From the NCBI GenBank assembly GCA_041494885.1, contig JBGQBO010000005.1, forward strand, positions 1 through 64,000: DNA of 64,000 nt, written 5' to 3'. The translations under genes were made by a program, and so were the position numbers. Shown piece by piece: positions 26,756 through 36,881 of the stretch. The notes under the pieces are model-generated. The model had not been told where the DNA came from. It ran no database searches and saw only the letters and a list, made by a program, of their open reading frames with translations. How positions within the stretch are numbered: the stretch's first letter is position 1; every line of letters begins with the position of its first letter. The stretch comes from JAIQFV01 sp041494885. Its GTDB lineage: Bacteria > Acidobacteriota > Terriglobia > JAIQFV01.

Positions 26756-28630
26756 ATGGACATTCTTGTTTTCGGAACTTACGACAAACATCGAGGGCGT
26801 CTCCGCGTCATCCTGGAGGGATTGAGGCGATCAGGCTGGAAGATTGAAGAATGTCATTTTCCGGTTTGGGGGAATATCACGGACCGGACCCAAATTGGAC
26901 CCGCTCGCTGGCCCTGGATCGCCCTGAGATTTCTCATTGCCTACTGCTCCTTGCCCTTCGGATTATTGTTCAGACATCGCAAATGCTCTGTCATCCTGGT
27001 GGGATATTTTGGCCATTTAGATGTTTTTCTCGCGCGTATCTTCGGGTTCTTCCGACCGCGGCTGATTGTTTTTGATGTGTTTATATCCCTTTACGATACC
27101 GTAGTGCGCGATCGAAAGTTGGTTTCTCCGAACGGCCTGGCGGCGAAATTGCTCCTCCTCCTGGACAAATACGCCTGCAAGTGCGCCGATGTCGTCCTGT
27201 TCGATACCAATGCTCAGGCCCGCTTTTTCAAGGACACGTTCGGCCTGTATGAAACGCGCTGGGTGCGTGCGTTTGTGTCGGCCGATCCCGACCGGTACGT
27301 TCCGGCCGGCGGTACCCAGCAAGGCCCTTCCGACGTTTGCAGGGTCTTGTATTATGGCCATTACATTCCCCTGCATGGCATAGAGACCATCATTCGGGCC
27401 GCCTCCTTACTGCGCCCCCACGTAGACATCGAATTTGTTCTCGTGGGTGAGGGACAAATGCGCCGGGAGGCTCAGCGGTTGGCCATGGAACTGCGCGTGG
27501 ACAACATTCGATGGTTGGGACGGACCCCTTATGAAGAAGTTCTGAAAATCGCGGAGAATTCGGAAATCGTCTTGGGAATCTTCGGTACCACAGAAAAAGC
27601 TCAGAATGTGATCCCTTTCAAGGTGTACGAGATGATGGCAGCAGGCAGGGCCGTCATCACGGCGGACACACCGGCGGCCCGCGAACTGTTAGAGGACGGT
27701 GTTCATTGCCTCCTGGTTCCACCTGGCAACCCTGAGCGATTAGCGTCCGCTATCGAAAGACTTGCTAAAGACGCGGAGTTACGGTTCCACCTCGGGTGCA
27801 ACGCACACAGATTATTCCAGGAGCGGCTCGTTCCGGAGGAGGTCGTCCGTCCCATAATTGCAGACATACAGGATGAAATTTATGTCCGGCGAAACTGGAT
27901 CGCCGCCCCCCGGTATCTTTTGCGGATCCATTGCGTTAAGGAGATCGTTGCGAGGAAACCTCCCGGGAGGTTTCTGGAAGTGGGGTGTGGCGCCGGGGCG
28001 TTTCTCCGCTGGCTTGCGAGCCGTGGATTTCATGGGATTGGCACAGACATCGCCGAGGAGGCCTCGGACCTCATTAACCGGATGCTTGGCACATACAGAG
28101 ACCTGGTCAAGTTTGTGCCCGCCCAACAGCTTAACCTCAGACCTGGAGAACTGGACTACCTGTTCTCCTTCGAAGTTCTTGAACATATTGATGATGATGG
28201 GTCATTGCTGGCAACATGGCATTCTTGCCTGAAGACTGGCGGCGTGCTCCTTCTATCAGTTCCCGCCCACCAGAGCAAATGGGGGGCTTCGGATCTGAGA
28301 GCGGGCCATTATCGGCGCTACGAGCGGGCAGGCATACTGGAGCTTTTGAGTGATCATGGATTCGAAGTCGTAACCGTGAGATCGTATGGATTCCCATTAG
28401 CCAACCTGACGGATTGGATGAGAGACCTCCTCGCTGAGAGAACGCGATCAGAGTGGGAAGGACGTACCAAAGAAGAACTGACTCGAAAAAGTGGAATCGA
28501 TCGCAAGGTTGAGAAGAAATTGGGGTTCTTTGCGAGCGATGTGCTTCTCTTTCCTTTTTATCTGATCCAGAGGTGGTTCTATGAAACTGACCTGGGAACC
28601 GGCTATGTCATAGAAGCTCGCAAATCATGA
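26756..28630 (+). CDS. GT4 glycosyltransferase fused to a class I methyltransferase
   Basis: This 624 aa protein joins two enzymes. Residues 1 to about 375 are GT-B: RVLYYGHYIPLHGIETII, EFVLVGEG and NVIPFKVYEMMAAGRAVIT belong to the GT4 donor domain. Residues about 385-624 are a methyltransferase with FLEVGCGAGAFL (405-416), GIGTDIAEEA, FSFEVLEHIDDD and an amphipathic C-terminal helix before LFPFYLIQRW. There is no frameshift or linker stop, so the fusion is genuine. It suggests a sugar is added and the same glycan, or the newly added sugar, is then methylated. The start codon ATG at 26756 has GGATCC and a weak AAGG site upstream. It begins a plus-strand run of three genes. Confidence 0.88.
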   Translation: MDILVFGTYDKHRGRLRVILEGLRRSGWKIEECHFPVWGNITDRTQIGPARWPWIALRFLIAYCSLPFGLLFRHRKCSVILVGYFGHLDVFLARIFGFFRPRLIVFDVFISLYDTVVRDRKLVSPNGLAAKLLLLLDKYACKCADVVLFDTNAQARFFKDTFGLYETRWVRAFVSADPDRYVPAGGTQQGPSDVCRVLYYGHYIPLHGIETIIRAASLLRPHVDIEFVLVGEGQMRREAQRLAMELRVDNIRWLGRTPYEEVLKIAENSEIVLGIFGTTEKAQNVIPFKVYEMMAAGRAVITADTPAARELLEDGVHCLLVPPGNPERLASAIERLAKDAELRFHLGCNAHRLFQERLVPEEVVRPIIADIQDEIYVRRNWIAAPRYLLRIHCVKEIVARKPPGRFLEVGCGAGAFLRWLASRGFHGIGTDIAEEASDLINRMLGTYRDLVKFVPAQQLNLRPGELDYLFSFEVLEHIDDDGSLLATWHSCLKTGGVLLLSVPAHQSKWGASDLRAGHYRRYERAGILELLSDHGFEVVTVRSYGFPLANLTDWMRDLLAERTRSEWEGRTKEELTRKSGIDRKVEKKLGFFASDVLLFPFYLIQRWFYETDLGTGYVIEARKS

Positions 28631-29021
28631 TCATCGCCCTCTGCGCCTTGCACTTTCGGCGCTCGCCAGTCCCTGTTAGCAACTTACCTCGGGAGGTCAA
28701 GATCGAACTGTTTCGTGTACACGAGAGAGTTGCTGCTAGGCTACTTTAAGGGTACGAGTCGCATCCCTGCCTGTATGAAGGCTCTGGGGTGTCATCACTG
28801 GGAATAATTTATCAACATTTTGGGCGGTTGGTGAAGGATTGAGCCAGATCGGCAGGTTTGCCGTCTAGCGACTTCAGGTTGCGCGATTTTCGCAGGTAAG
28901 TCGTGGCCGAAATCGTTAATTGAATAAGTTCCTAAAGAGAACCAAACACTATCATATGAGGACATAGCCGCCACTCATCCGGTGTAAATGCCATGGACCG
29001 ACAAAAGGGGGTAGCCGTGCG
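28631..29021. other. Gene-free stretch of about 390 bp
   Basis: No supported gene or RNA is visible. The segment near 28800-28830 shares the 11-mer TTATCAACATT with the gap near 18670, which may be chance. It probably carries the promoter for the methyltransferase at 29022. Confidence 0.4.
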
Positions 29022-29873
29022 ATGATGCTGCGCCAAGAGCATATTATTCCCGAGCGTGCCGCAAAGCGACGATCGGATCACCTTATATTCTTGCGCTGCC
29101 TTTATGCGTATCATCTTGCGGCCAGATTCATTGATGCCCGAGACCGGGTACTGGAAATCGGATCAGGGGACGGTTATGGCGCCGCCCATCTCGCGACAGC
29201 TGGAAAGTCTGTGATCGCCTGCGACATGGATCCGGACGTCTTGCAGGAGTCTCGGGGCCGCTATACGGCACCCCAGCTCCGGTTTCTAGCTTCCGATGCC
29301 GTTGCGCTTCCCTTTCCTTCCGAGACCTTTGACCTCGTTGTCGCCTTTCAAGTGATCGAACATATCCCAGGGGATCAGGAATTCTTGTGTGAAATGAACA
29401 GAGTCCTGAAGCAAGAGGGTCGCCTCATTCTGACCACTCCGAACCGGGACCTTCGCCTTAAGCCTGGACAAGCCCCCTTCAACCCCCACCATGTGCGCGA
29501 ATACTCGAGTGAGGACCTCCAAACAAAATTGCAGTCCGTTTTTCCGCAGGTGGAAGTTCGTGGCGTTCGCGCAATCCCTGAAATAGAGGCCATCGAGAGA
29601 ACTCGTGTCCACTGGCACAGACGCCTAGCTGCTCTTGATCCTTTTGACCTCCGGCGTTATATGCCCGTGCCTATTAAGAATGCGCTCTTGACTGTCCTGC
29701 GGCACCTCTTCGCGTCAGAAAGCCGATCTCCGCTGGACCCGTCGTTCCACGATGACCTTTCCGTCTTTTCGTGCACCTCAACCGGTCTGCCGGAAGCCCT
29801 GGACCTGTTTGCTGTCTGTAAACGCACTAGAACTTCGCAAACACCTGTGGCCAACCTTGACTGCACTGTGTAG
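29022..29873 (+). CDS. SAM-dependent methyltransferase (Methyltransf_11/25 type)
   Basis: The 283 aa protein carries VLEIGSGDGYGAAHL (motif I), VIACDMDPD (motif II), FDLVVAFQVIEHIPG (motif IV) and RLILTTPNRD. About 100 residues after the fold include a basic segment (VPIKNALLTVLRHLFASES) that may touch the membrane surface. This architecture is common in glycan clusters, where it may methylate a sugar or lipid head group. The start is one of two adjacent ATGs at 29022 and 29025, and the ribosome site is weak. Confidence 0.87.
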   Translation: MMLRQEHIIPERAAKRRSDHLIFLRCLYAYHLAARFIDARDRVLEIGSGDGYGAAHLATAGKSVIACDMDPDVLQESRGRYTAPQLRFLASDAVALPFPSETFDLVVAFQVIEHIPGDQEFLCEMNRVLKQEGRLILTTPNRDLRLKPGQAPFNPHHVREYSSEDLQTKLQSVFPQVEVRGVRAIPEIEAIERTRVHWHRRLAALDPFDLRRYMPVPIKNALLTVLRHLFASESRSPLDPSFHDDLSVFSCTSTGLPEALDLFAVCKRTRTSQTPVANLDCTV

Positions 29874-30116
29874 TGAAACGGTCGAAAATAAGCAGATGGA
29901 GCCGGTCAGTGTCGCGGAAGCCGTCGCCATCCTGGAAATCGGGATGTCCGCATTGTTCATGAGAGGAAGCCCCTGCGAATGCGGGCCGTACAGCACAGGT
30001 TCGATCCCGATCTTCGCAATCCACACCACTTCGCGGCCAAGAAGCGCTCGGTGATCTTTCGCGAAGCCTACGTTGTGATAAGCGTAAAGAGTCTGTTCCT
30101 GCTTTCGAGTTAGCCC

Positions 30117-31109
30117 ATGGTCAGCGTCAAAAAGCTCAGCGCAGCTGTCGGTGAGAAATGGAAGGGATGGTTGTCATCCCATCACCCGATGCCTTCAGCT
30201 TTGCGCATGGCCCTATCGGCGGCGATTTTGGTTCTTTCCTTCTCCCTGGTGTCCGTTTACTTGGTGCACGCATGGTCCGAAATTGAAATGTACCCCTGGA
30301 AGAAGACGTTTGATGGCCGCTCGTTTTCAGCCGCGATGGCCTCGCTCTTCTGTCATTTCTCGTTGAATGTGCTTGCGTTCCGAATTCTGCTGAGAGAGCG
30401 AGGACACGGTATCGGAGCCTTGTCCTTATTCAGAATCTGTCTTCTCGCTAACATGGGGAGGTATCTCCCAGGCAAAATTTGGACGGTCATGGGCAAGGGT
30501 TATCTGCTTGCCCGCCACGGAATCGATGCCGCCGCCGCGACCCGCGCTGTCATATTGGAGGTTGTTCTAACAGTAGCCGCGGGTCTTTTTGTTTGTTTGC
30601 CCCCGTTGGGCTTCGTCCTGCCTCTTAAAGCCCCATGGTCATGGCTCACCCTCTGCGCTTGGCTGATTCTTCCCGGGATATTGGGTATGCGATTGATCGC
30701 GGGCCGAGTCCCCCGCATCGCCTGGATGGCAGAGGCCACTCTTCCTCCGGCGATTCTGTGTCTTGCATTCGGGGTTTACGCGCTTGCCTGGGTCGCCTAT
30801 GGTTTCGGATTCTGGCTGCTGGTAAGGTCCATGAATCCGGTTTCGATTTCCTACTTTCCGCACGCTCTCGCAGCAATGGGGAATGCGTGGCTCGTCGGCG
30901 TGGCCGTCCTGCTGGCCCCCGCCGGGCTAGGCGTCCGTGAGGGCGTGCTGCTGCTTCTGCTTAAGGGATGGTTGCCCCTGGGTGTCGCAACGGTAGTGGC
31001 GCTGGGGGCTCGTGTCTGGTCGACTCTGGGGGAGTTGCTGGCACTGGGAATCGCCTACATGCTTCCTGTCAGGAAAGCTACTTTCATCACTCCATCATCG
31101 AAACCTTGA
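30117..31109 (+). CDS. UPF0104 / lysylphosphatidylglycerol-synthase-TM family membrane protein
   Basis: This 330 aa protein has about eight membrane helices and family features such as LANMGRYLPGKIWTVMGKGYLL (the conserved Y-[LI]-P-G-K region), a TRAVILEVVLTV helix, and AGLGVREGVLLLLL near the C-terminus. Proteins of this family (AglD/MprF-TM-like) are proposed flippases or membrane partners of polyprenyl-phosphate sugar systems. Its last 15 bp overlap the convergent GT2 gene at 31095-32081, which may couple their transcript ends. Confidence 0.87.
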   Translation: MVSVKKLSAAVGEKWKGWLSSHHPMPSALRMALSAAILVLSFSLVSVYLVHAWSEIEMYPWKKTFDGRSFSAAMASLFCHFSLNVLAFRILLRERGHGIGALSLFRICLLANMGRYLPGKIWTVMGKGYLLARHGIDAAAATRAVILEVVLTVAAGLFVCLPPLGFVLPLKAPWSWLTLCAWLILPGILGMRLIAGRVPRIAWMAEATLPPAILCLAFGVYALAWVAYGFGFWLLVRSMNPVSISYFPHALAAMGNAWLVGVAVLLAPAGLGVREGVLLLLLKGWLPLGVATVVALGARVWSTLGELLALGIAYMLPVRKATFITPSSKP

Positions 31110-32081
31110 GTTCTCTTTCTCCTCGGATGACGTCCCCCGATGGTTCTTCATTTCTGCATTCCTTAACCGATACTGGAGGTCTTCCACAAGTCGCCGGTTC
31201 GACGAAATCAGATCCGCCACAAGGCCAAGGATGGCCAATTGGAAACCGATTGTTAGGAGTACACTGGCTAAGATGAGCGACTGAACGTGGCCGGCCCCAT
31301 GACCATCGAGGTAAGCGATCAAAAATCGAACTCCTAGCACGAATCCGGCCCCGAAAACGCACGCCCCAGAGTAAAAGAAGAATCGAAGGGGTTTGTAGAG
31401 TATGAAGACGCGGAGAATCGTCAGGATGGATTTTTTGATATAGTCTGGAGTGCTTTTGATGAGGCGTGTCTCCCTCAACGGTGCATTCGTCCGGACGGGT
31501 GCCGAACCGACCCTCATGTTCGATAGTCCAGCTTGAATGATCGTCTCCAGGGTATAGGTATAAGCCGAAAACACGTTGAGTCGAAGGGCAGCCAGGCGGC
31601 TCATAGCACGGAAGCCGCTGGTCGCGTCAGGAACATCGGTCCCTGAAACCGCACGAACCGCCCAGCTCCCGAGGCGCTGGAGAAGTTTCTTGCTGAAGGA
31701 AAAGTGCGATATCTCGTTGATCGATCGAGCGCCAATCACAATGTCGGCCTCACCGTTAAGGATTGGGCTGATGAGCCGTGGAATGTCGGCTGCGCAGTAT
31801 TGATTATCGGCGTCGGTGTTCACGATGATGTCCGCGCCTTCTTTCAGGCACGCTTCGATGCCTGCGGCGAAAGCCCGCGCCAACCCTTGATGACCCGCCA
31901 GGCGGACGATGTGTTGGGCCCCGCAGCGTGCGGCCACCTCCGCAGTTCCGTCCGTGCTGCCATCGTCGATCACGAGCCATTCGACAGTGTCGATGCCTTG
32001 CAATTGCCGTGGCAGTTCTCGAATCGTTTCCGCCAAGGTCAGAGCCTCATTGTAACTGGGAATTTGGATGATAAGCTTCAT
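31095..32081 (-). CDS. GT2 polyprenyl-phosphate glycosyltransferase
   Basis: The 328 aa protein has IIQIPSYNEALTL, VIDDGSTDGT and VNTDADNQY (Asp90, Asp92), with two C-terminal hydrophobic segments at about residues 232-255 and 265-292. It is the GtrB/DPM type that loads undecaprenyl phosphate on the cytoplasmic side. It begins 3 bp after the stop of the GT-C gene at 32085-34544, so donor synthase and transferase are co-expressed, as at 5750-8649. The 3' end overlaps the convergent flippase-like gene by 15 bp. Confidence 0.9.
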   Translation of the reverse strand: MKLIIQIPSYNEALTLAETIRELPRQLQGIDTVEWLVIDDGSTDGTAEVAARCGAQHIVRLAGHQGLARAFAAGIEACLKEGADIIVNTDADNQYCAADIPRLISPILNGEADIVIGARSINEISHFSFSKKLLQRLGSWAVRAVSGTDVPDATSGFRAMSRLAALRLNVFSAYTYTLETIIQAGLSNMRVGSAPVRTNAPLRETRLIKSTPDYIKKSILTILRVFILYKPLRFFFYSGACVFGAGFVLGVRFLIAYLDGHGAGHVQSLILASVLLTIGFQLAILGLVADLISSNRRLVEDLQYRLRNAEMKNHRGTSSEEKENSRFR

Positions 32082-32084
32082 AAG

Positions 32085-34544
32085 CTATCTTAGAAAGCGG
32101 AGTTCCACCAACATCACACCCAGTTGGCGGGTATCATTCCCACCGAGAATATCCGCCGGAACCCACGGTGGTGTGCGTAGCTCAAATCTGACATCCTCTC
32201 CTTCCCCAGACCAGTTGGCCGGGAGGGGAGAAGAAAAAGTCGTAACCTGCCCCTGTCCCACGCGCACAGATCCTAGCCGCCGGGAATTGAGCAAGACCTC
32301 CGTCTCCACGGGTTGGGGGCGGCCGTCACTCAGAGCCACAGAGACCCTCCGACTGTCTTTTACTAGCCCCCGTGGAATCACCAATTCTGCCTGACCATTT
32401 GTCCATCGAAACTTCCCATCGGCCTCCGTGCCATACAAGCCCTGCACTTTTACCCCGAAGGCCTCCAAGCGCGCGGCGGGTGCCTGAAAAGAGTCGCTCA
32501 AACCCATCTTCTGGATTGGCCATAGCTCCAAGGTTCCGTTCAATCGGTGGAACGAACGCGGGAGTCCGTCCTTCGGTTCGTCAAACTCAGACCACTGCAT
32601 AGGAACCCGTGAGAGGGGATCACCTTTAAGGCCGTACGGATATTGAATGCGAGGGTACTGCGGCGCAATCGTTGCCAGAACCAAATTGCGATCAGGAAAG
32701 GTCCTTCCTAGCGAGTCCAGAGCCTCCGCCGTGAGCTCGTCCGTACTGAATGCAAATGTTGGCAACCCGTACAAAAAGCGCAGGGGCGTAGGAATTTTCC
32801 CATCGTCCGTGGGGCCACAGAGAACGACAGAGTTCGCTGGAACCTTTTCAGCCAAACGTCTCAAGTCTTCGGGGGCTTTTTCGTACATCTGGAACTGAAT
32901 CAGGGGATATATGTTGTAAATTCCCGGGATGAAGGCAATAAGCACCAATATGACTCCACCCAGCTTGCCCACCCATTGGATTCCCTTCAGGAGACCGTGT
33001 GCTGCCATAAAAGATACCAGTGGAAAAACGAAGACCAGCAGGCGGCGGGAGGCCCAAAACTGTCTAATGTCAACCTTCGGGTCCGCCCCGGAAACAAAAA
33101 CAGTGGTGAGACCCACGATAACAAACATCGCTAAGCAGACTGGGACAGTCAAACCTTTGCTGGCTTCCTTCGACCAAGATAGGACCCCCACAAATGACAA
33201 GGCCAAAACGGGAACGCCACAGTACCACTCCAACCACCCCAGAATTCTCCACTGGAATAAGTAGTAGCATATCGTCAATCCCAACAACAGGAATGCAGCA
33301 GCGGGGAAAGCCCACGCTTGTCCCTTCTGAATCCACTTCCCTGTCCTCTGCTTGACGGGGCCGACACTCTTCAATAAGCATGTCAACCCCAAAAACAGGG
33401 TTGCAAGAATCAAACCGACCACTAGGGAAAAAACGAGGTGCTTTCGCAGATAGGGCAAAACCCCGCTAAGCTCAAACATGTCATGAAAGTACGGGAAGGA
33501 AAATTTGTACGCATGCATGAATGTCCAAAAGATGAGGAGGCCAAGCGTCAGAAGCCAAGTGAGGGCAAGCCGGAATTTGTCTCTCCAAACGAGCATCAGC
33601 CAGCCTATGATCAATGCGGGAAACAGATAGATCGTGTCTACGCGAGTCAGGAAAGCCGCACCCAAGAATACACTCGAGAGAATAGCCCATCCTCGCGCGC
33701 CCTTAAGGGTGGCACTTTCTTCTGCAAAGGATAAAGCCAACAGGCCAGACAGAAAACACAGCAAGGCCAACACTTCAGAATTTGCGTATCGGGAAAACCA
33801 AACGAAAGAAACATTGGAGGCAAACAATGCGGCCGTCAAGAGGGGGATGGCGACTGCATTGCTCCATCGCCGTACCAGCAGGAACAGGCCCATCAAGTCC
33901 AGGAGGGCCAGGAGGGGTGTCACGTGCAGCGCTCCCCTTATGCCGAGAAATGAATCTACAAACGCAAGCAGGACCGGATAAGTATGGTAGAAGTGGGGAT
34001 TGACTGCGCCATCGACAAGAAGAAATCCAATCAAATACTGCGCCGTCCAAGGGAAAAAAGTCTTGCTGAGTGCTGGCACTTTTGCGGCTGCGAGCACGAT
34101 GGGATCGTGGATAAGGATTGCCCCCGACGCCCGGATTTGAGCTGCTGTGTTTACGTACACCCCCGGATCCACGCCCCCGAGAACCATTTCGAAAGGCGGC
34201 AGGGTGAAAAGCCACCCATAGGCCAGGAGGGCCAAAACAAATCCTATCGCGACCCAATGCGGCCGCGCGGGGCTGGTGGCTATCCTTCTCGTGGCGTAAA
34301 GAAAACTTCCGGCAGCGGCGAGGCCGACTCCACCAGCAATGTACCCATTGAATACCCCCAACTCCGCTAGCAACAGGCCGGATAAGGTTGTACCCAGTAG
34401 AAAAGTAGCCAGGCTGAGATACGTTCTTTCCAAAAAGTCCAAGGAACTCCTTGCCCTTCGCCGATTGCCGACGCGGAGATACCCCTCACTCTGTTGGAGC
34501 GCCACCCATCTCTTCGCGGAGAATGTCAACCCCTCCCAGTCCAC
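32085..34544 (-). CDS. Large GT-C membrane glycosyltransferase with C-terminal jelly-roll domain
   Basis: This 819 aa protein has about twelve helices; the first extracytoplasmic loop contains VLGGVDPGVYVNTAAQIRAS, with the acidic residue expected of GT-C enzymes, followed by a FYHTYPVLLAF segment. From about residue 680 the chain is soluble. GLYGTEADGKFRW (702-714) and NDTRQLGVMLVELRF near the end define a beta-sandwich that recurs in the GT2 at 44144-46093. The likely start is GTG at 34542-34544; a TTG shortly downstream with GGAGGGG is an alternative. It probably uses the polyprenyl sugar made by the adjacent GT2, with the tail binding the acceptor glycan. Confidence 0.86.
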   Translation of the reverse strand: MDWEGLTFSAKRWVALQQSEGYLRVGNRRRARSSLDFLERTYLSLATFLLGTTLSGLLLAELGVFNGYIAGGVGLAAAGSFLYATRRIATSPARPHWVAIGFVLALLAYGWLFTLPPFEMVLGGVDPGVYVNTAAQIRASGAILIHDPIVLAAAKVPALSKTFFPWTAQYLIGFLLVDGAVNPHFYHTYPVLLAFVDSFLGIRGALHVTPLLALLDLMGLFLLVRRWSNAVAIPLLTAALFASNVSFVWFSRYANSEVLALLCFLSGLLALSFAEESATLKGARGWAILSSVFLGAAFLTRVDTIYLFPALIIGWLMLVWRDKFRLALTWLLTLGLLIFWTFMHAYKFSFPYFHDMFELSGVLPYLRKHLVFSLVVGLILATLFLGLTCLLKSVGPVKQRTGKWIQKGQAWAFPAAAFLLLGLTICYYLFQWRILGWLEWYCGVPVLALSFVGVLSWSKEASKGLTVPVCLAMFVIVGLTTVFVSGADPKVDIRQFWASRRLLVFVFPLVSFMAAHGLLKGIQWVGKLGGVILVLIAFIPGIYNIYPLIQFQMYEKAPEDLRRLAEKVPANSVVLCGPTDDGKIPTPLRFLYGLPTFAFSTDELTAEALDSLGRTFPDRNLVLATIAPQYPRIQYPYGLKGDPLSRVPMQWSEFDEPKDGLPRSFHRLNGTLELWPIQKMGLSDSFQAPAARLEAFGVKVQGLYGTEADGKFRWTNGQAELVIPRGLVKDSRRVSVALSDGRPQPVETEVLLNSRRLGSVRVGQGQVTTFSSPLPANWSGEGEDVRFELRTPPWVPADILGGNDTRQLGVMLVELRFLR

Positions 34545-34660
34545 CCTTGCTTAGCATTCTCTTCAGCTTCTGAAACCCTGCTCAGAGTGAACCACAGGTG
34601 ACCAATAAGCGCTTGATGCGATGTCATTGGGCCGCATGCTCATACCCGACCAGCGTACAT

Positions 34661-35533
34661 TCATTCCTTTTTAGCGATTACATAGAGTATGTCATATAGA
34701 TTGAGGTAGGCATTGAGTCGGAGTATACCGGTTGTTTTCAAAACTTCGTAAAGCCATGATCTGTCGTGATGAAGAGTCAAGACCGCATTAGCCATACTAT
34801 CCAGGCTCCTATGAAACCCGCAGTGTTCGCTATAAAGGATATTAAAACCATAATTTCCCAGCATCCTGGTCAAGGTCTCCTTACAAAAATAATGAACATG
34901 CGTCGGAGGGTGAATTAACCGCCACTTCCCCTTCCTCAGGCGGGCGTTCAGACTCTGGATATCGCCTGTTGTCAGGGCCAGCAGTGCGCCTCTCTCCGTA
35001 TGTCTTCCGATCTTCTCCAAGTACCGCTGTGGTTTGGCTAGATGTTCGATGGTGTCCCACATACAGACAACATCATACTTCCTTTCCCCCAAGTCACAGT
35101 TCAGCAGATCCCCCCGAATCACATCCAGCTTTAATTCATCTCTGGAGAAGCAAACTCCTTCTTCGGCGACATCGATCCCCGAGACGCTCTTGAAATCATC
35201 CCTCACGATGTCCAAAAAAAAACCGTACGCGCTGCCTACCTCAAAAAGGCTCTTCTCACCCAAATTCCCGAGGAACCCTCGCAAGACTCGAAATCGCTTC
35301 CGGAAATTCCTTTGAATAATCTCCTTGTCGGCTATGTAATCGCCGTACTCTTCACCGAAAAAGTAGCTTCGCTGATACAAATCATGAAACTCCTGGTCCG
35401 TCAACCTCAAATCCGCAAAGACATGGCCGCAACGACAGCATTCGAGAATTCCGCTATACCGAGATCTCGACTCGGCGCCTCCACACACAACACATTCGCT
35501 CTTCACTGGGATCCCACCCGTAATCCTTCCCAC
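34661..35533 (-). CDS. Zinc-ribbon SAM-dependent methyltransferase (Methyltransf_23 type)
   Basis: The N-terminus has CVVCGGA (Cys14, Cys17) and CCRCGHVFADL (Cys32, Cys35), a small zinc ribbon common in methyltransferases that act on nucleotide sugars or glycans. The fold follows with FEVGSAYGFFLDIV (a slightly altered motif I), GIDVAEEG and VVCMWDTIEHLAKP. THVHYFCKETL is a typical C-terminal feature. The start is GTG at 35531-35533, preceded by AAGGGAGAGG. It begins about 115 bp upstream of the large GT-C gene in the same direction. Confidence 0.88.
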   Translation of the reverse strand: MGRITGGIPVKSECVVCGGAESRSRYSGILECCRCGHVFADLRLTDQEFHDLYQRSYFFGEEYGDYIADKEIIQRNFRKRFRVLRGFLGNLGEKSLFEVGSAYGFFLDIVRDDFKSVSGIDVAEEGVCFSRDELKLDVIRGDLLNCDLGERKYDVVCMWDTIEHLAKPQRYLEKIGRHTERGALLALTTGDIQSLNARLRKGKWRLIHPPTHVHYFCKETLTRMLGNYGFNILYSEHCGFHRSLDSMANAVLTLHHDRSWLYEVLKTTGILRLNAYLNLYDILYVIAKKE

Positions 35534-35667
35534 CTCTCCCTTGGAACAGTTCTCCTCAAGTTGTTAGTGAACAGCTTTTATCGCGGGAGCTTCATCTTGG
35601 GTGATGCTTACCCACGAGCAAGGGCCTGGATAATTTGGAAGGACAATGGCAACCAGCCTTCACATCG

Positions 35668-36612
35668 CTACTTCTGTTCAAAGTTTATTTTTTCATCAAT
35701 AATGTATTTCGGTCTGTGTTTGACTTCGTCAAAGACCGCACCAATGTATTGGCCAATGATCCCCAAAAAGATCAACTGGACGCCGCTGAATATCGATAGG
35801 AGGATGACGATAGTTGTCCAGCCGGATGGGAGACTTTGATATCTGAGATACGCGATCAAGGTGAACACTGCATTGATAAAGCCAAACGCCGCGAAAATGA
35901 ACCCCACAAACGTGGACGCAATCAAGGGGCTCTTACTGAACGAGACAATTCCATCGACCCCCAACCTCATCATTTTTCCATAAGAGTACTTGCTCCTTCC
36001 CGCCAATCGATCTCCCACATAAAACGGCACCTCCACGCTCTTAAAGCCGACCCATCCAAAGAGCCCCCGCAAGAACTGGTTCTGTTCTCTGATATCCTTT
36101 TGGAACACTTCCACCACCCGCCGCGAGACCAAGCGAAAGTCGGCTGCACTTTCATTGATTCTCACGTCAGATATTCGATTGATCAGTCGGTAGAATATCT
36201 TCGAACTGGCACGCTTGAAAAAACCAATATTGGATGAACCTATGCGGACCGTGTAAACAATCTCAAAGCCCCTTTCGTACTCTTCGAGCATTTTCGGAAT
36301 CACTGCCGGCGGATGTTGCAGGTCGCTATCCATCATGATGACGATATCGGAATCACATTGGTCCATTCCTGCAATCAGCGACATTTGATGACCGAAGCGG
36401 GACGAAAGAGCGAGGATCCGGACGGATGAGTCCACTTTCGCAATTCCCTTGAGCTTCTCAAGCGTCCCGTCTCCGCCACGATCGACGACGAAGATGATTG
36501 TTGATTCATAGGAACCCGTCAGGCTGGAGACAACGGACCTCAACTCTTTATAAAAGATTTCGATAATTTCTACCTCTTCATATACTGGGCAGACGACGCT
36601 AAGAGTCTTCAT
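35668..36612 (-). CDS. GT2 glycosyltransferase, GtrB-like with membrane hairpin
   Basis: Starting at MKTLSVVCPVYEE the protein is 314 aa and has VIMMDSDLQHPP (Asp95, Asp97), RFGHQMSLIAG and two C-terminal helices at about residues 220-245 and 258-285. The usual VDDGSTDGT motif reads VVDRGGDGT, an unusual variant at the nucleotide site that keeps the Asp residues. An upstream in-frame ATG at 36651 would add 13 residues. It probably charges undecaprenyl phosphate with a hexose for one of the membrane transferases, with YfhO next upstream as a candidate. Confidence 0.88.
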   Translation of the reverse strand: MKTLSVVCPVYEEVEIIEIFYKELRSVVSSLTGSYESTIIFVVDRGGDGTLEKLKGIAKVDSSVRILALSSRFGHQMSLIAGMDQCDSDIVIMMDSDLQHPPAVIPKMLEEYERGFEIVYTVRIGSSNIGFFKRASSKIFYRLINRISDVRINESAADFRLVSRRVVEVFQKDIREQNQFLRGLFGWVGFKSVEVPFYVGDRLAGRSKYSYGKMMRLGVDGIVSFSKSPLIASTFVGFIFAAFGFINAVFTLIAYLRYQSLPSGWTTIVILLSIFSGVQLIFLGIIGQYIGAVFDEVKHRPKYIIDEKINFEQK

Positions 36613-36881
36613 TCGATTGTTCTCATTCCCTCCCAAATGCCTGCTGTCCATGAGCCATTCGTCACTACGGATCTATTGTGGTCGACTCCATGTGACCTTT
36701 CTCTATGCTGCAACTTACAGAAACATCATTCTTCTTCGACCGGCGAGATCAAATCACAATTCGACCGTTCTCCACCAGGGATCACAGGACACTGACAGCC
36801 TCGGCGAAGCATACACAATCAAACTTGCAATCAGCGTTCGACCATTCGGCCGCTGTGACTCGGACGCGGCAGCCGACCGGC

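Noticed and set aside
29990..30015. GGTTCGATCCC resembling a tRNA T-loop
   Set aside because: The bases on either side do not form a T-stem and no acceptor stem or anticodon arm could be drawn.
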